A stretch of DNA of 64,000 nucleotides from Flavobacterium sp. CECT 9288. GTDB taxonomy: Bacteria > Bacteroidota > Bacteroidia > Flavobacteriales > Flavobacteriaceae. The DNA lies in assembly GCF_918731615.1 (NCBI RefSeq), contig NZ_OU957226.1, positions 1,426,001-1,490,000 on the forward strand. Direction: 5' to 3'. This document shows, piece after piece, positions 1-9,518 of the stretch; within the stretch, counting starts at the first letter, position 1; the number at the start of each line of letters is the position of its first letter. A program made the position numbers and the translations under genes. Below the pieces are notes generated by a model. It had not been told where the DNA came from and searched no databases. It saw nothing but the letters and a program-made list of their open reading frames with translations.

Positions 1-1016
1 CTTTTTTCACTAGCATTTACACTTCCAACCACAATACTGTTTTTTGATTGTTTAAAATTTCCTGTGATGCTTTTAAAACCTTCTACACCTTTGTTTCCAG
101 CAGAAAAAACATGACTGATCGTTGGATTTTCATAAAGTGTTTTGTCATAAACCGAGGCTAGGTTACCGTAAAAATTTTCGATTGTTGTTCCGTAAGAATG
201 ATTTTGAACCGTGGCTCCTTGTAGGCTTGAAATTTCATCTGGAAATAAGGAAAGAAAATTGGAAGACTGAACTTTTGCTTGCGGTGCAACACCTTTTCCA
301 AGTACAGAACTATTTCCTAAACCTGCAACAATAGTTGCCATGGCTGTAGCATGCTGTGATATTTGATTAGATTGCGTGCTTGACTGAATGTGTTTTTGTA
401 GTAAATCAACATCATTAGTGTCAAAAAAGGCATCTTTTACAGATACAATTTGGTTAAAACCATTAATATCAGCAAATTTTTTTCTGGCCCCATTGATTTG
501 GTTAACACTAAAGTTTTGATCTATAATTTTAGATTCAAATGAAGGATTATAAGACTCTAGTGTTACTGACAAAACATCGTTCAAAGGGATGATTTGGTTA
601 AGTATTGTTTTATAATTAGCTTCAACAAGTACTACATTGCCTTGGGGGGTAGTTTCAATTTTTAAGGCATTGAGTTTGTTAATTACATTTTTTACGCTAT
701 CAGTAACTATTGTGTATTTTTTTTTTGAAGAGTGAAATTTTAAACCTGTGGGTAATTTCCATAAATCGTTTAGAGGTAGTGAACTAAGTTTGTGGTTTTC
801 AAATTCTTTTTTTGAAAAGGAAATCACACTAAATTTTGAATCTAATTTTTTTATAATCTTACAATTATTAATAAGCGCATCTTGCGTATTTGCAAGATAA
901 AATTGCGCTAAATTTTTATCTCTTTTTTCTCTAATAAATTTTTTCCATTTTTCTTCTGTTTGTGCAAAAAGGATAAAAGGAAAAATAATGGCAAGTATGG
1001 TATATTTAGTTTTCAT
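1..1016 (-). CDS. S8 family (subtilisin-like) serine protease, C-terminal part cut by window edge
   Basis: The frame is open from an ATG at 1016 to the left edge, so 338 residues are visible and the C-terminus is missing. It starts with a typical signal peptide (MKTKYTILAIIFPFILFAQ), so the product is exported. A propeptide-like region of about 170 residues follows. The catalytic His222 lies in the motif QHATAMATIVAG, and the oxyanion Asn308 in SAGNKG, both hallmarks of subtilases. The catalytic Asp is probably in the VKDAFFDTND segment just upstream. The Ser box and any T9SS sorting domain would lie outside the window. It is transcribed away from the metalloprotease at 1588. Family assignment is firm; the substrate is unknown. 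Confidence 0.85.
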   Translation of the reverse strand, partial: MKTKYTILAIIFPFILFAQTEEKWKKFIREKRDKNLAQFYLANTQDALINNCKIIKKLDSKFSVISFSKKEFENHKLSSLPLNDLWKLPTGLKFHSSKKKYTIVTDSVKNVINKLNALKIETTPQGNVVLVEANYKTILNQIIPLNDVLSVTLESYNPSFESKIIDQNFSVNQINGARKKFADINGFNQIVSVKDAFFDTNDVDLLQKHIQSSTQSNQISQHATAMATIVAGLGNSSVLGKGVAPQAKVQSSNFLSLFPDEISSLQGATVQNHSYGTTIENFYGNLASVYDKTLYENPTISHVFSAGNKGVEGFKSITGNFKQSKNSIVVGSVNASEK

Positions 1017-1587
1017 CAACTTTTTTGGGATGTTAAATAAAGTTTTTAAATCTTATTATAGTGTAAAATAAGTGTTATTAATTTATGTCTAAATCAGATA
1101 TTTTTTTTTAAATAAAACACTTCGAAACTAGGTTTAATTCCATGTAAAAAGTTTTTTTTTAAATTTTAATTCTTACAAAAAATACGTTAAAAATTTAAAA
1201 TAAGCCATTTTAAATTTAAGAATTTTATTTAAATTAAGATCGGGCACAGCTGATTATAAAAACCAAATTTAATCAAATTAAATAGAACTTGTTTTACATA
1301 AATTGATAAATAATTCAAATAACCTGATTTTGTTATAATCATATTCGCAGAAAGTGTTTTTATTTAACAATTTGATTGATGTATTATTAAAAATACAAAA
1401 TAAGCTTAAAACGTATTTGCTGGCTTTGCGAGCTTTTTCAATAAAATAATATAACATTATATGTTAAAATTGTTATATAAATATTTTTATTGTATTCGTA
1501 CAAAAATAATTGTCTAATTTCGATGTAATGATTTTGTAAAGTGTTCACATATACAATTCATTAATTAACCCAAATATAACCAAAACA
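1017..1587. other. Gene-free divergent spacer between two secreted protease genes
   Basis: This is 571 bases of very AT-rich sequence with no convincing open frame. It must contain the promoters of the S8 protease (leftward) and the HEIGH metalloprotease (rightward). A near-consensus -7 element, TAATTTCG, is seen on the plus strand at 1515-1522, about 65 bases before the start at 1588. I see no hairpin or repeat of note. Confidence 0.5.
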
Positions 1588-2418
1588 ATGAAAAAAATTA
1601 AATCAATTTTAGTAATGTCATGCGCAGTTATGGCATTTGTATCTTGTAGTAAAGATGATGAAACCAATCAAACAAAACCTGAGGCTAACAAAATAACCCC
1701 TGAAATTCTAGCTAAAATTAGTGCTTTATCTTTTAATAATAAAGACGTTCAAGTGGTGAAGCATACTAATCCAAATGGAACAACAGAAGATGCTTTCTTA
1801 ATAGAAGGCGATATTGTTATGACTAAAGATCAATTAAATAAAATGGACTTGCACGGTGGTATAACTACTGAGCAGTATCGTACTAATAACCTTGTTTCAG
1901 GACCTAGAACTATTAGAATAGTAGGTTTGTCAGGAACGGGTGCTTCTGCACTAAGTGCTAACATGCGTTCTGGATTGCAGGCGGCTGTAAATAGATACAA
2001 CAATTTAGGTTTAACATTACGTTTTTCTTTAACTTTTAGTTCTAGTACAACCGGAGCTAATATCGTAGTTAGAAGAGCCTCTGGTGGTGCAGGAGGAGTA
2101 GCTGGATTCCCTACAGGAGGAAATCCGTTTAACTCTGTGACGTTGTATTCTGGAATGGATACGTATTCATCAGCAGTTAATTCACATGTTGCTGCTCACG
2201 AAATAGGACACTGTATAGGTTTGCGTCACACAGACTGGTTTAGCCGTCAAAGTTGTGGACAAAATTCAAATGAAGGAACTGCTGGCGTGGGAGCTGTACA
2301 TATTCCAGGAACACCAACAGGTTACGATGCTACATCTTTAATGAGAGCTTGCTTTAGTGGAAGTGATACTGGAGCATTTAATGGTAATGATGTTACTGCT
2401 TTAAATTTCTTGTACTAA
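1588..2418 (+). CDS. M57-type (dual-action HEIGH) zinc metalloprotease, lipoprotein
   Basis: A 276-residue secreted lipoprotein. The N-terminus has a lipoprotein signal with the lipobox ending AFVSC, followed by charged SKDDE residues, so lipidation and export are expected. The extended zinc motif HEIGHCIGLRH spans residues 204-214, giving His204, His208 and His214 as ligands and Glu205 as the catalytic base. This HExxHxxGxxH pattern is the metzincin-like signature of the flavobacterial M57 family. A glycine- and serine-rich stretch precedes it. The gene stands alone and ends at a hairpin terminator. Family is confident; the target proteins are unknown. Confidence 0.85.
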   Translation: MKKIKSILVMSCAVMAFVSCSKDDETNQTKPEANKITPEILAKISALSFNNKDVQVVKHTNPNGTTEDAFLIEGDIVMTKDQLNKMDLHGGITTEQYRTNNLVSGPRTIRIVGLSGTGASALSANMRSGLQAAVNRYNNLGLTLRFSLTFSSSTTGANIVVRRASGGAGGVAGFPTGGNPFNSVTLYSGMDTYSSAVNSHVAAHEIGHCIGLRHTDWFSRQSCGQNSNEGTAGVGAVHIPGTPTGYDATSLMRACFSGSDTGAFNGNDVTALNFLY

Positions 2419-2451
2419 TTATTTTCGTTGAACACTTTACAAAATAAAAAA

Positions 2452-2485
2452 AAAGGCTGTTTCCATAATGTGAAACAGCCTTTTT
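2452..2485. terminator. Bidirectional hairpin terminator
   Basis: The arms AAAGGCTGTTTC and GAAACAGCCTTT enclose an 8-base loop and are flanked by A and T runs on both sides. It lies between the convergent genes ending at 2418 and 2494 and could serve both. Confidence 0.85.
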
Positions 2486-2493
2486 GTTATAAT

Positions 2494-2748
2494 TTAATCT
2501 TCGTTCAACCCGCCAACCTCTTTTATTTGATCTAAAATATTTGTTTGGTTGGGTGAAATATAATTTTTTATTTCAGGTGTGATTTCTTTTTTGAATAGCA
2601 AGTCAAGAGCATTGTATAACTTTAAGAGAACGTCTTTGTCTTCTTTAGCAATTGAAACCGAATTGTTAAAATCGAAAACATAGTTATTAGAATTTCGTAC
2701 TTCTACTTTTATTGTTTTTGGCGTGATTTTAAATTTTACGATGTCCAT
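2494..2748 (-). CDS. Hypothetical protein, 84 residues
   Basis: A small soluble-looking protein with no signal peptide or membrane segment. Residues 1-35 look like alternating beta strands (VKFKITPKTIKVEVRN). The rest is helical and charged, ending GGLNED. I do not recognise a family. Coding status is supported by an ATG start, normal composition for this genome and a good terminator just downstream. It could be a regulatory or structural accessory protein, but nothing in the context indicates a role. Confidence 0.55.
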   Translation of the reverse strand: MDIVKFKITPKTIKVEVRNSNNYVFDFNNSVSIAKEDKDVLLKLYNALDLLFKKEITPEIKNYISPNQTNILDQIKEVGGLNED

Positions 2749-2848
2749 AATGCTGAAAATTAATAATGATACAATTTATTTGCAGTTTTGTGCTTTTCGA
2801 TATTTATTTATTCAAAAGCAAAGAAAGATTAAAAATGAAAAGTGTTGT

Positions 2849-3718
2849 TTATTTTTTTGCAAATAATTTTTTGAATAGCATTACAAAACCTAGTGTTATT
2901 AAACCTATGAATAAAGCAATAACAAATTCAGTAAGGATAGAAGGAATTTGAGGAAATAGACCATGTAAAAAAGGGATTTCATGAACAAATATTCCACCTG
3001 CAACTAATAATAAAGCAATGGTGCCAATAACTGATAAACTCTTTATAACTACAGGTAATGCTTTTACTAGGACATTACCAATTTTTGCACCTATACTATT
3101 TTCATTTTTACTCATGCTGATTAACTTGAGACCCGCTTCGTCCATACGCACAATAAGACCTACGATTCCGTAAACTCCAACTGTGGCAATTAATGCTATA
3201 ATTGATACTACCATGATTTGAGAAGTGATAGGTTTTCCAATAACAGTTCCAAGTGCAATGATTACAATTTCTACCGATAAAATAAAATCAGTAATGATAG
3301 CTGATTTAATTTTTTCTTTTTCAAATGAAAGTATCTGCTCTTCGGTCCATTCTGTAGTTGTAAGCTCTACTTTTGCATGTTCGTGAGGGAAAAAGTATTC
3401 GTAGATTTTTTCGGCTCCTTCATAAGCCAAGTACAAACCACCTAATACCAAAATTATGGTAACAGCTGTTGGTAGAAAATAACTGAGCACAAATGCAATT
3501 GGTAGAATTATTATTTTATTAAGCAACGAACCCTTAGAAATAGCCCATAAAACAGGTAATTCTCGGTTGGAAACGAAACCGGAAGCTTTTTCAGCATTCA
3601 CTGCTAAGTCATCACCTAAAATCCCAGCTGTTTTTTTTGCTGCTATTTTGCTCATTACAGCTACATCATCCATCATTGCTGCGATATCATCTAATAATGC
3701 GAAAAATCCTGATGCCAT
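2849..3718 (-). CDS. DUF808 family membrane protein
   Basis: A 289-residue integral membrane protein matching the DUF808 (YedI-like) family from its start: MASGFFALLDDIAAMMDDVAVMSK, then a conserved KKTAGILGDDLAVNAE segment, then several hydrophobic helices in about residues 65-275. The short C-terminal tail is basic (KKLFAKK). Family function is not established; it is an inner-membrane protein by topology. It is transcribed alone, with 130 bases to the upstream gap and its own AT-rich leader. Family assignment is confident. Confidence 0.85.
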   Translation of the reverse strand: MASGFFALLDDIAAMMDDVAVMSKIAAKKTAGILGDDLAVNAEKASGFVSNRELPVLWAISKGSLLNKIIILPIAFVLSYFLPTAVTIILVLGGLYLAYEGAEKIYEYFFPHEHAKVELTTTEWTEEQILSFEKEKIKSAIITDFILSVEIVIIALGTVIGKPITSQIMVVSIIALIATVGVYGIVGLIVRMDEAGLKLISMSKNENSIGAKIGNVLVKALPVVIKSLSVIGTIALLLVAGGIFVHEIPFLHGLFPQIPSILTEFVIALFIGLITLGFVMLFKKLFAKK

Positions 3719-3926
3719 TTTATTTTTTTTAAGTTTATTAAAAAATTGAATTACAAATTGTAGAAAATTTTCTTTCTGTTTTTTGTTTTGCGAAGCTAAA
3801 ACTTTTTATTCAAACTTTAATTCTTAAAATGTCAAAATGTATGTATTCTACACTTATAAAATTGCTTTTTACTCTTTTCAGAATCTATAGTCATGTACCA
3901 ATTTATCTTGTAATACTTTATTTAAA

Positions 3927-3958
3927 CAAAAAACCACCAGTTCAAAACTGGTGGTTTT
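3927..3958 (-). terminator. Terminator of clpB
   Basis: A 13-bp perfect stem (AAAACCACCAGTT paired with AACTGGTGGTTTT) with a 3-base loop sits 9 bases past the clpB stop. On the minus strand it is followed by a T run. Confidence 0.85.
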
Positions 3959-3966
3959 AATAAATA

Positions 3967-6573
3967 TTAGGAAACTAACTCACTTTGATTCCTAAAGACT
4001 AGTTTGTTATCAAATGCATCAAGCAATATAATGCTATCGGTAGTTATTTTTCCAGCAAGGATTTCTTTGGATAAAGCATTAAGGACTTCACGCTGAATGA
4101 CACGTTTTACTGGTCTGGCACCAAATTGTGGATCATAGCCTTTAGTACTTAAATAGGCTATTGATTCTGGTGTTGCATCCATAGTGATGTTTTGTAGTGC
4201 TAGCATTTTTGTTACAGATTTTAGCTGTAAACTAACAATTTTAGTAATGTTAGCATTTGTCAAAGGAGTAAACATCACAATTTCATCTATACGATTAATA
4301 AATTCTGGTCTGACAGTTTGTTTTAATAAACCTAATACTTCAACTTTGGCTGCCTCGGTAGCAGCCTCAATACTGCCTTTTAAATTTTCAAATTTATCTT
4401 GAATGATTTGGCTACCCATATTAGATGTCATGATGATAATGGTATTTTTAAAATCAGCAAGGCGACCTTTATTATCTGTTAAACGTCCCTCATCAAGTAC
4501 TTGCAATAAAATATTGAAAGTATCTGGATGTGCTTTTTCAATTTCATCCAATAAAATAACAGAATATGGTTTTCTGCGTACGGCTTCTGTTAGTTGCCCG
4601 CCTTCTTCATAACCCACATATCCTGGAGGTGCCCCCACTAATCTACTTACGCTATGGCGTTCTTGGTATTCGCTCATATCAATTCTGGTCATAGCGTTTT
4701 CATCATCAAATAAGTATTCGGCTAAGGCTTTTGCCAATTCGGTTTTTCCCACTCCGGTTGTCCCAAGGAAAAGAAACGTACCCACTGGTTTTTTCATGTC
4801 TTGTAATCCGGCGCGACTTCTTCTTACAGCATCACTTACGGCTTCAATGGCTTCCTCTTGACCTACTACACGGCGGTGTAATTCTTCTTCAAGATGTAAA
4901 AGTTTCTCTCTTTCTCCCTGAAGCATTTTTTGCACAGGAATTCCAGTCCATTTTGCAACAACTTCAGCAATATCCTCGCGTGTAACCTCTTCTTTAATTA
5001 AGGAACTTCCACCGGCTTGATTAACAATAAGTTCTTGATGTAAAATTTCAAGTCGTTCTTGAGCTTCTTTAATTTTACCGTAACGTATTTCGGCTACTTT
5101 TCCGTAATCTCCATCGCGTTCAGCGCGTTCCGCATCATATTTATAATCTTCAATTTCTTTTTTAATCAATTGAATGCCATCAACAACGTCTTTCTCTGAT
5201 TTCCATTTGGTGTAAATCGTGTTTCGATCTTCCTTAAGATTAGCCAGTTCTAGACCAAGAGATTTGAGTTTACTTTCATCTTTTTCTCTTTTAATGGCTT
5301 CAATCTCAATTTCAAGTTGCATTATTTTTCGATCCAAAACATCCAGCTCTTCTGGTTTTGAGTTAATTTCCATTCGGATTTTTGAAGCTGCTTCATCCAT
5401 TAAATCGATGGCTTTATCTGGTAAAAATCGGTTTGTGATGTAACGTTGGGATAATTCAACAGCGGCAATAATTGCTTCATCTTTTATTTGAACCTTGTGG
5501 TGTGTTTCGTATTTTTCCTTAATACCACGAAGTATGGAGATAGCACTATCAGTATCAGGTTCTTCAATTTGGACTTTTTGGAAACGTCTTTCTAATGCTT
5601 TATCCTTTTCAAAATATTTTTGATATTCGTCTAATGTAGTTGCCCCAATAGCGCGTAATTCTCCACGTGCCAATGCTGGTTTTAAAATATTTGCCGCATC
5701 CATAGCACCTTCGCCGCCGCCAGCGCCTACAAGCGTGTGAATTTCGTCAATAAACAAAACGATGTCTCCATCGGCAGCGGTAACCTCTTTTACTACTGAT
5801 TTTAGGCGTTCTTCAAATTCGCCTTTGTATTTAGCACCCGCAATTAATGCCCCCATATCCAATGAAAATACAATTTTATCTTTTAGATTTTCAGGCACAT
5901 CTCCATCTACAATTCTATGTGCTAATCCTTCAGCAATGGCAGTTTTACCTACTCCAGGTTCTCCAACTAGCATAGGATTGTTCTTAGTACGACGTGTTAA
6001 AATTTGTAATACACGTCTAATTTCTTCATCGCGACCTATCACAGGATCTAGTTTGCCAGATTTAGCAAGTTCGTTTAGATTTTTGGCATATTTATTCAAA
6101 GAATTATAGGTCTCCTCAGCAGAAGCCGAGGTTACACGTTCTCCTTTTCTTAGTTCATCAATTGCGGCTTTCAATCCTTTTTCGGTAACACCTTGATCTT
6201 TTAAAATCTGAGACGCTTTAGTCTTCGAGTTAAAAATAGCAAGTATCAAGTGCTCTACCGAAACATACTCGTCATTCATTTTTTTTGCAATTATTTCGGC
6301 TTCGTTTAGCGTGGTATTTGCAGTTCTAGAAAGCATTATTTCGGCACCAGTAACTTTCGGGAAACTTTGAATTGTACTTTCAAGTATTTGAATAAATAAG
6401 GGAACATTTACATTTTGTTTTTTTAATATAAATGGTGCTACGTTTTCATCAACTTCTAAAATAGCTTTAAAAAGATGTTCGTTTTCAATTTGTTGCTGTC
6501 CATAGCTTTGTGCTAATTGTTGCGAAAGTTGGATAGCTTCTTGAGATTTGATGGTAAATTTATTGATATTCAT
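3967..6573 (-). CDS. clpB: ATP-dependent chaperone ClpB
   Basis: An 868-residue Hsp100 disaggregase of standard length. It works with DnaK/DnaJ/GrpE to pull proteins out of aggregates in the cytoplasm. Domains in order are the Clp-N repeat region (residues 1-145), nucleotide-binding domain 1 with Walker A GEPGVGKT near 205, the long coiled-coil middle domain at about 400-525 that distinguishes ClpB from ClpA, and domain 2 with Walker A GTTGVGKT near 605. The MNINKFTIKSQEAI start matches the family. A short inverted repeat (AACAAG/CTTGTT) lies in the leader directly before the ATG. The gene is monocistronic with its own terminator. Confidence 0.97.
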   Translation of the reverse strand: MNINKFTIKSQEAIQLSQQLAQSYGQQQIENEHLFKAILEVDENVAPFILKKQNVNVPLFIQILESTIQSFPKVTGAEIMLSRTANTTLNEAEIIAKKMNDEYVSVEHLILAIFNSKTKASQILKDQGVTEKGLKAAIDELRKGERVTSASAEETYNSLNKYAKNLNELAKSGKLDPVIGRDEEIRRVLQILTRRTKNNPMLVGEPGVGKTAIAEGLAHRIVDGDVPENLKDKIVFSLDMGALIAGAKYKGEFEERLKSVVKEVTAADGDIVLFIDEIHTLVGAGGGEGAMDAANILKPALARGELRAIGATTLDEYQKYFEKDKALERRFQKVQIEEPDTDSAISILRGIKEKYETHHKVQIKDEAIIAAVELSQRYITNRFLPDKAIDLMDEAASKIRMEINSKPEELDVLDRKIMQLEIEIEAIKREKDESKLKSLGLELANLKEDRNTIYTKWKSEKDVVDGIQLIKKEIEDYKYDAERAERDGDYGKVAEIRYGKIKEAQERLEILHQELIVNQAGGSSLIKEEVTREDIAEVVAKWTGIPVQKMLQGEREKLLHLEEELHRRVVGQEEAIEAVSDAVRRSRAGLQDMKKPVGTFLFLGTTGVGKTELAKALAEYLFDDENAMTRIDMSEYQERHSVSRLVGAPPGYVGYEEGGQLTEAVRRKPYSVILLDEIEKAHPDTFNILLQVLDEGRLTDNKGRLADFKNTIIIMTSNMGSQIIQDKFENLKGSIEAATEAAKVEVLGLLKQTVRPEFINRIDEIVMFTPLTNANITKIVSLQLKSVTKMLALQNITMDATPESIAYLSTKGYDPQFGARPVKRVIQREVLNALSKEILAGKITTDSIILLDAFDNKLVFRNQSELVS

Positions 6574-6767
6574 TTTTTTAGTTTTTGCAACAAGTTTTTG
6601 CTTGTTTTGTTAGTAAAATACTTTAATCACAGTTTCTTGTTAATTTATTTTATCTTTGTATCTGATTATTCAATTAATATTCCACAGTAAAATTACAGAC
6701 AAAATGGCTTATTAAATATGATTTATATCATATTGAACAGACAAAATGACTGAAAAACCGACAAATT

Positions 6768-7154
6768 ATGAGTTTTTTTAAAAATATTTTTGGTAGTAGT
6801 GATTCTAATGACCAAACTAATTCAATGACTTGGGAGCCTTTGCAAGCATTAGAACAACTAGATGAAATAGTAGCCCAATCTCAAGTAAAACCTGTTGCCA
6901 TTTTTAAGCATAGCACTCGTTGTAGTGTGAGTAGAATGGCTTTGAAACAGTTTGAGAATGAGTTTAACTTTCCTGAGAAAGTAACTCCTTATTTTTTAGA
7001 TTTAATTGCTTTTAGAGATGTTTCTAATGAGATTGCTTCCCGCTTTGGGGTTACACATCAATCACCACAATTGATTTTGATTAAAGATGGTAAGGCGGTA
7101 TACAATGTTTCTCACAGCGATATTGATGCAGGAGAATTGGGAGCTAAATTATAG
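6768..7154 (+). CDS. ytxJ: Bacillithiol system redox-active protein YtxJ
   Basis: A 128-residue thioredoxin-fold protein of the YtxJ (DUF2847) family, thought to act as a monothiol bacilliredoxin in organisms that make bacillithiol. The single active-site cysteine is Cys52 in STRCSVSRMAL, followed by the typical FPEKVTPYFLDLIAFRDVSNEIA strand-helix region and the cis-proline segment QSPQLIL. No signal peptide is present, so it is cytoplasmic. It is transcribed divergently from clpB and convergently with the membrane-protein pair. It implies that bacillithiol synthesis genes are elsewhere in the genome. Confidence 0.9.
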   Translation: MSFFKNIFGSSDSNDQTNSMTWEPLQALEQLDEIVAQSQVKPVAIFKHSTRCSVSRMALKQFENEFNFPEKVTPYFLDLIAFRDVSNEIASRFGVTHQSPQLILIKDGKAVYNVSHSDIDAGELGAKL

Positions 7155-7179
7155 TCGCAATAACCAATCAAAGAAATTG

Positions 7180-7222
7180 CCAAGGATTTACAAATTTTAG
7201 TTTGTTTATCCTTGGTTTTTTT
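7180..7222 (+). terminator. Terminator of ytxJ
   Basis: Stem CCAAGGAT...ATCCTTGG followed by eight T residues on the plus strand. The T run abuts the stop codon of the convergent gene at 7223. Confidence 0.8.
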
Positions 7223-8383
7223 TTAATAAATTCCTCCAGAACCTCCACCACTGAAATCTCCACCACCAAATTCCATTGGAGATTCCACCGTAGTTTCTGG
7301 TTTTAATCCCAATTGTGTCGCCATAAGTATTTCGGCTGTGCCAAATAGATTTCCTTGCGAGAAACGATCTGGTTGAAAAGTAACACCATTAGTATTGTTT
7401 TTAATCTTTTTTATGGCAAAAAAAGTAAAAGCAAATAATATCAAACCACCAATGGTTAGGGCAATTTCAACAGATAAAACAGCATAGTAAAAACGAATGG
7501 TGTATATTGAAAAACAAAGAGCTAGGATTCCTATCCAAAGCATAAAGCGGTCTTTTTTGAATAAAGACAAAACCAAATAACTCACTGGAACTATAAACGT
7601 AAATCCATAAAAGAAAATGGCAAACGGAATATCGTTATTTGCAGTAACAATTACACCCATTAATTCTCTTGAAAGTTCTCTAACCACCATATAATTTCCT
7701 GATATATAGAATAAAATCAGTGCAAAAGCTTGGGTAAAAATAATGCCATTGTAATAAAATGGAAGTGTTAATTTTGCTAGTAGTTTTTTGCTGCTAAAAT
7801 AGATAGCAATTGTAAAAAACATCATAGTAAAAGGCAGTATCGTTTTTGCGAAAGCGCCTAATTCAAACATCAAGAAAAGTATTGAACAAGTGAGTGTTAC
7901 ACAAAATAAGATAGCCATTGACAGCTGTACATATCTAAGATAACAAAGCAAGGAGGTTACTGATAGTATAAGGGAAATGGTAATTTCGTTTCCTTCTGTG
8001 GAAATACCTATTGCAATTGCTAAGCACAATTGAGCGCCTAATAAAAAAGCATCGTCAAGGCCATAACCATAATATTTTTGATTGGTTAAAACTTCAGCGC
8101 CAATGAATCCAATAATGGCAAAAAGATAAACCAGAAATTGATAATTTTCATTCATTGAATCTAGGCTAATTAGAGTAAGAAAGCCACAAATGGAGGAATA
8201 TAAAAAGCTCCCTAACAGAAAAAATCCAATTCGTATTAAGATGTTTTTTTGACTTTTAAGTACAGTTAATTTTTTATCAATTATGCGAAACTGACTTTCA
8301 TCTATAAATCCGGCTTTTTTTAAAGAGTGACCTTCTGAAACTAGAAACTCTTGCTCTAATTCGGTTTTGTTATATTGCATCAT
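7223..8383 (-). CDS. Polytopic membrane protein with Gly-rich C-terminal tail
   Basis: 386 residues if started at the MMQYNKTELEQEF methionine (8383). A longer in-frame extension to 8440 exists but would lie deep inside the upstream gene. A short helical N-terminus (about 55 residues) is followed by around 11 hydrophobic helices. The protein ends with a flexible tail, FGGGDFSGGGSGGIY. It overlaps the end of the upstream membrane-protein gene by 14 bases, which implies translational coupling. I do not recognise a defined function. The architecture resembles the DUF2157/DUF4401-type neighbour, and the Gly-rich tail resembles those of TPM/DUF2207-type membrane proteins. Confidence 0.75.
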   Translation of the reverse strand: MMQYNKTELEQEFLVSEGHSLKKAGFIDESQFRIIDKKLTVLKSQKNILIRIGFFLLGSFLYSSICGFLTLISLDSMNENYQFLVYLFAIIGFIGAEVLTNQKYYGYGLDDAFLLGAQLCLAIAIGISTEGNEITISLILSVTSLLCYLRYVQLSMAILFCVTLTCSILFLMFELGAFAKTILPFTMMFFTIAIYFSSKKLLAKLTLPFYYNGIIFTQAFALILFYISGNYMVVRELSRELMGVIVTANNDIPFAIFFYGFTFIVPVSYLVLSLFKKDRFMLWIGILALCFSIYTIRFYYAVLSVEIALTIGGLILFAFTFFAIKKIKNNTNGVTFQPDRFSQGNLFGTAEILMATQLGLKPETTVESPMEFGGGDFSGGGSGGIY

Positions 8384-9374
8384 GACTAGCTTTTTTATTG
8401 AATTGTTTAATGAGTCGAATAAAGTAAATGATAGAACCAATAAAGTAAAAGGGAACTAAGAAAAAGAAAGAGATAAATAATTCGCTATCAATATTGCTGA
8501 ATTCTAATAATTTGAACAAGAATATATTTAGACCGATATAGGCATAAATTAAGGTAAAGACAAACAATGAAACCGATTTAATGAGGTAACTGCTACGGTA
8601 AAAATAGTAGCAGGAACCAGCCAATAATATTATAAAAATTCCCCAATAGCTATCGAATAAATTATTAATACAAGCAATGCTAATAATGTGCAAAGCAAAA
8701 GTGAGAAATACTAAGTTAAAATGTTTTTTTAAGTCATTTTTTGAACTGTAAATAGTCCAAATTATTAATGAAATACCCAATAATATAGCTGAATAGCTCA
8801 GGGTATTGTTTTCGTTAAAATCATTGTGAAGTAAAGACTGTGGAGAAACGGATAAACCAATATATGCTGCTAAACCCGTGATTGCGATTGATAAGATACT
8901 TTTATTGTCAAAATAATAGGCACAGAAGAAAGCTATTACAGTAGGAACAACAGTAGCTAAGCCGTAATGGGTACCAAAAACAGCATATTGAAATTGAAGG
9001 TAGCCGATAAAAATACAACTTAATAGTACTGCTGCCAAAATGAGGTAATCAAAAATAGGATTTTCAAATTGAGTTTGTTGTTTTTTAAATCCGATGGCGT
9101 TTTTAAAACTAAAGTAAAAACAAAAAACGGTAATCAACAATAATATAGCCAAAATAGCGATGTGTCCAATGCTATCTATGTTTTGGTAAATTAAAATACC
9201 GATACCTGAAGTAAATAGTAATACAGAGGCGTACAAAAATAATTTAAGCTCAGTATGTAATGAAAAAAGATTTAAATTTCGGTAGGCCTGTACTTGATTA
9301 TATTGTTCAGGGGTTATTAATTCTTTTTCTAAAAGACTTTTCGTTGCCTCTTCTTCAAATTTTTTCATACTCAT
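8370..9374 (-). CDS. DUF2157-like membrane protein
   Basis: A 334-residue protein. The N-terminal 40 residues are helical and soluble (EEEATKSLLEKELITPEQYNQ in outline), the usual DUF2157 opening with the leucine-glutamate-rich domain. About ten transmembrane helices follow. It is the first gene of a two-gene unit with the protein ending at 7223, overlapping it by 14 bases. The pair probably forms one membrane complex, which is inference. The start could be the first or third residue (both Met). Function unknown. Confidence 0.7.
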   Translation of the reverse strand: MSMKKFEEEATKSLLEKELITPEQYNQVQAYRNLNLFSLHTELKLFLYASVLLFTSGIGILIYQNIDSIGHIAILAILLLITVFCFYFSFKNAIGFKKQQTQFENPIFDYLILAAVLLSCIFIGYLQFQYAVFGTHYGLATVVPTVIAFFCAYYFDNKSILSIAITGLAAYIGLSVSPQSLLHNDFNENNTLSYSAILLGISLIIWTIYSSKNDLKKHFNLVFLTFALHIISIACINNLFDSYWGIFIILLAGSCYYFYRSSYLIKSVSLFVFTLIYAYIGLNIFLFKLLEFSNIDSELFISFFFLVPFYFIGSIIYFIRLIKQFNKKASHDAI

Positions 9375-9467
9375 ACTATCTTGAAATTTAAACTCAAATA
9401 TAGGTTTAAAGTGTTAACTTCTCAATAAGAGTATAATTTATTAGTGTTGAATTTTATTGAAACGAAA

Positions 9468-9495
9468 AAATCCATTCTTTTTACAGAATGGATTT
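9468..9495 (-). terminator. Terminator at the end of the arginine operon
   Basis: An AAATCCATTCT/AGAATGGATTT hairpin, followed by a T-rich run on the minus strand, lies 24 bases beyond the argH stop. It marks the 3' end of the arg operon. Confidence 0.75.
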
Positions 9496-9518
9496 ATGAA
9501 AATAGTTGTGATTGATAT

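Noticed and set aside
122..334. 70-residue plus-strand frame at the left edge
   Set aside because: It is antisense to the S8 protease, whose frame is supported by catalytic motifs.
2766..2951. 61-residue plus-strand frame
   Set aside because: It overlaps the 3' part of the DUF808 gene on the opposite strand and has no independent support.
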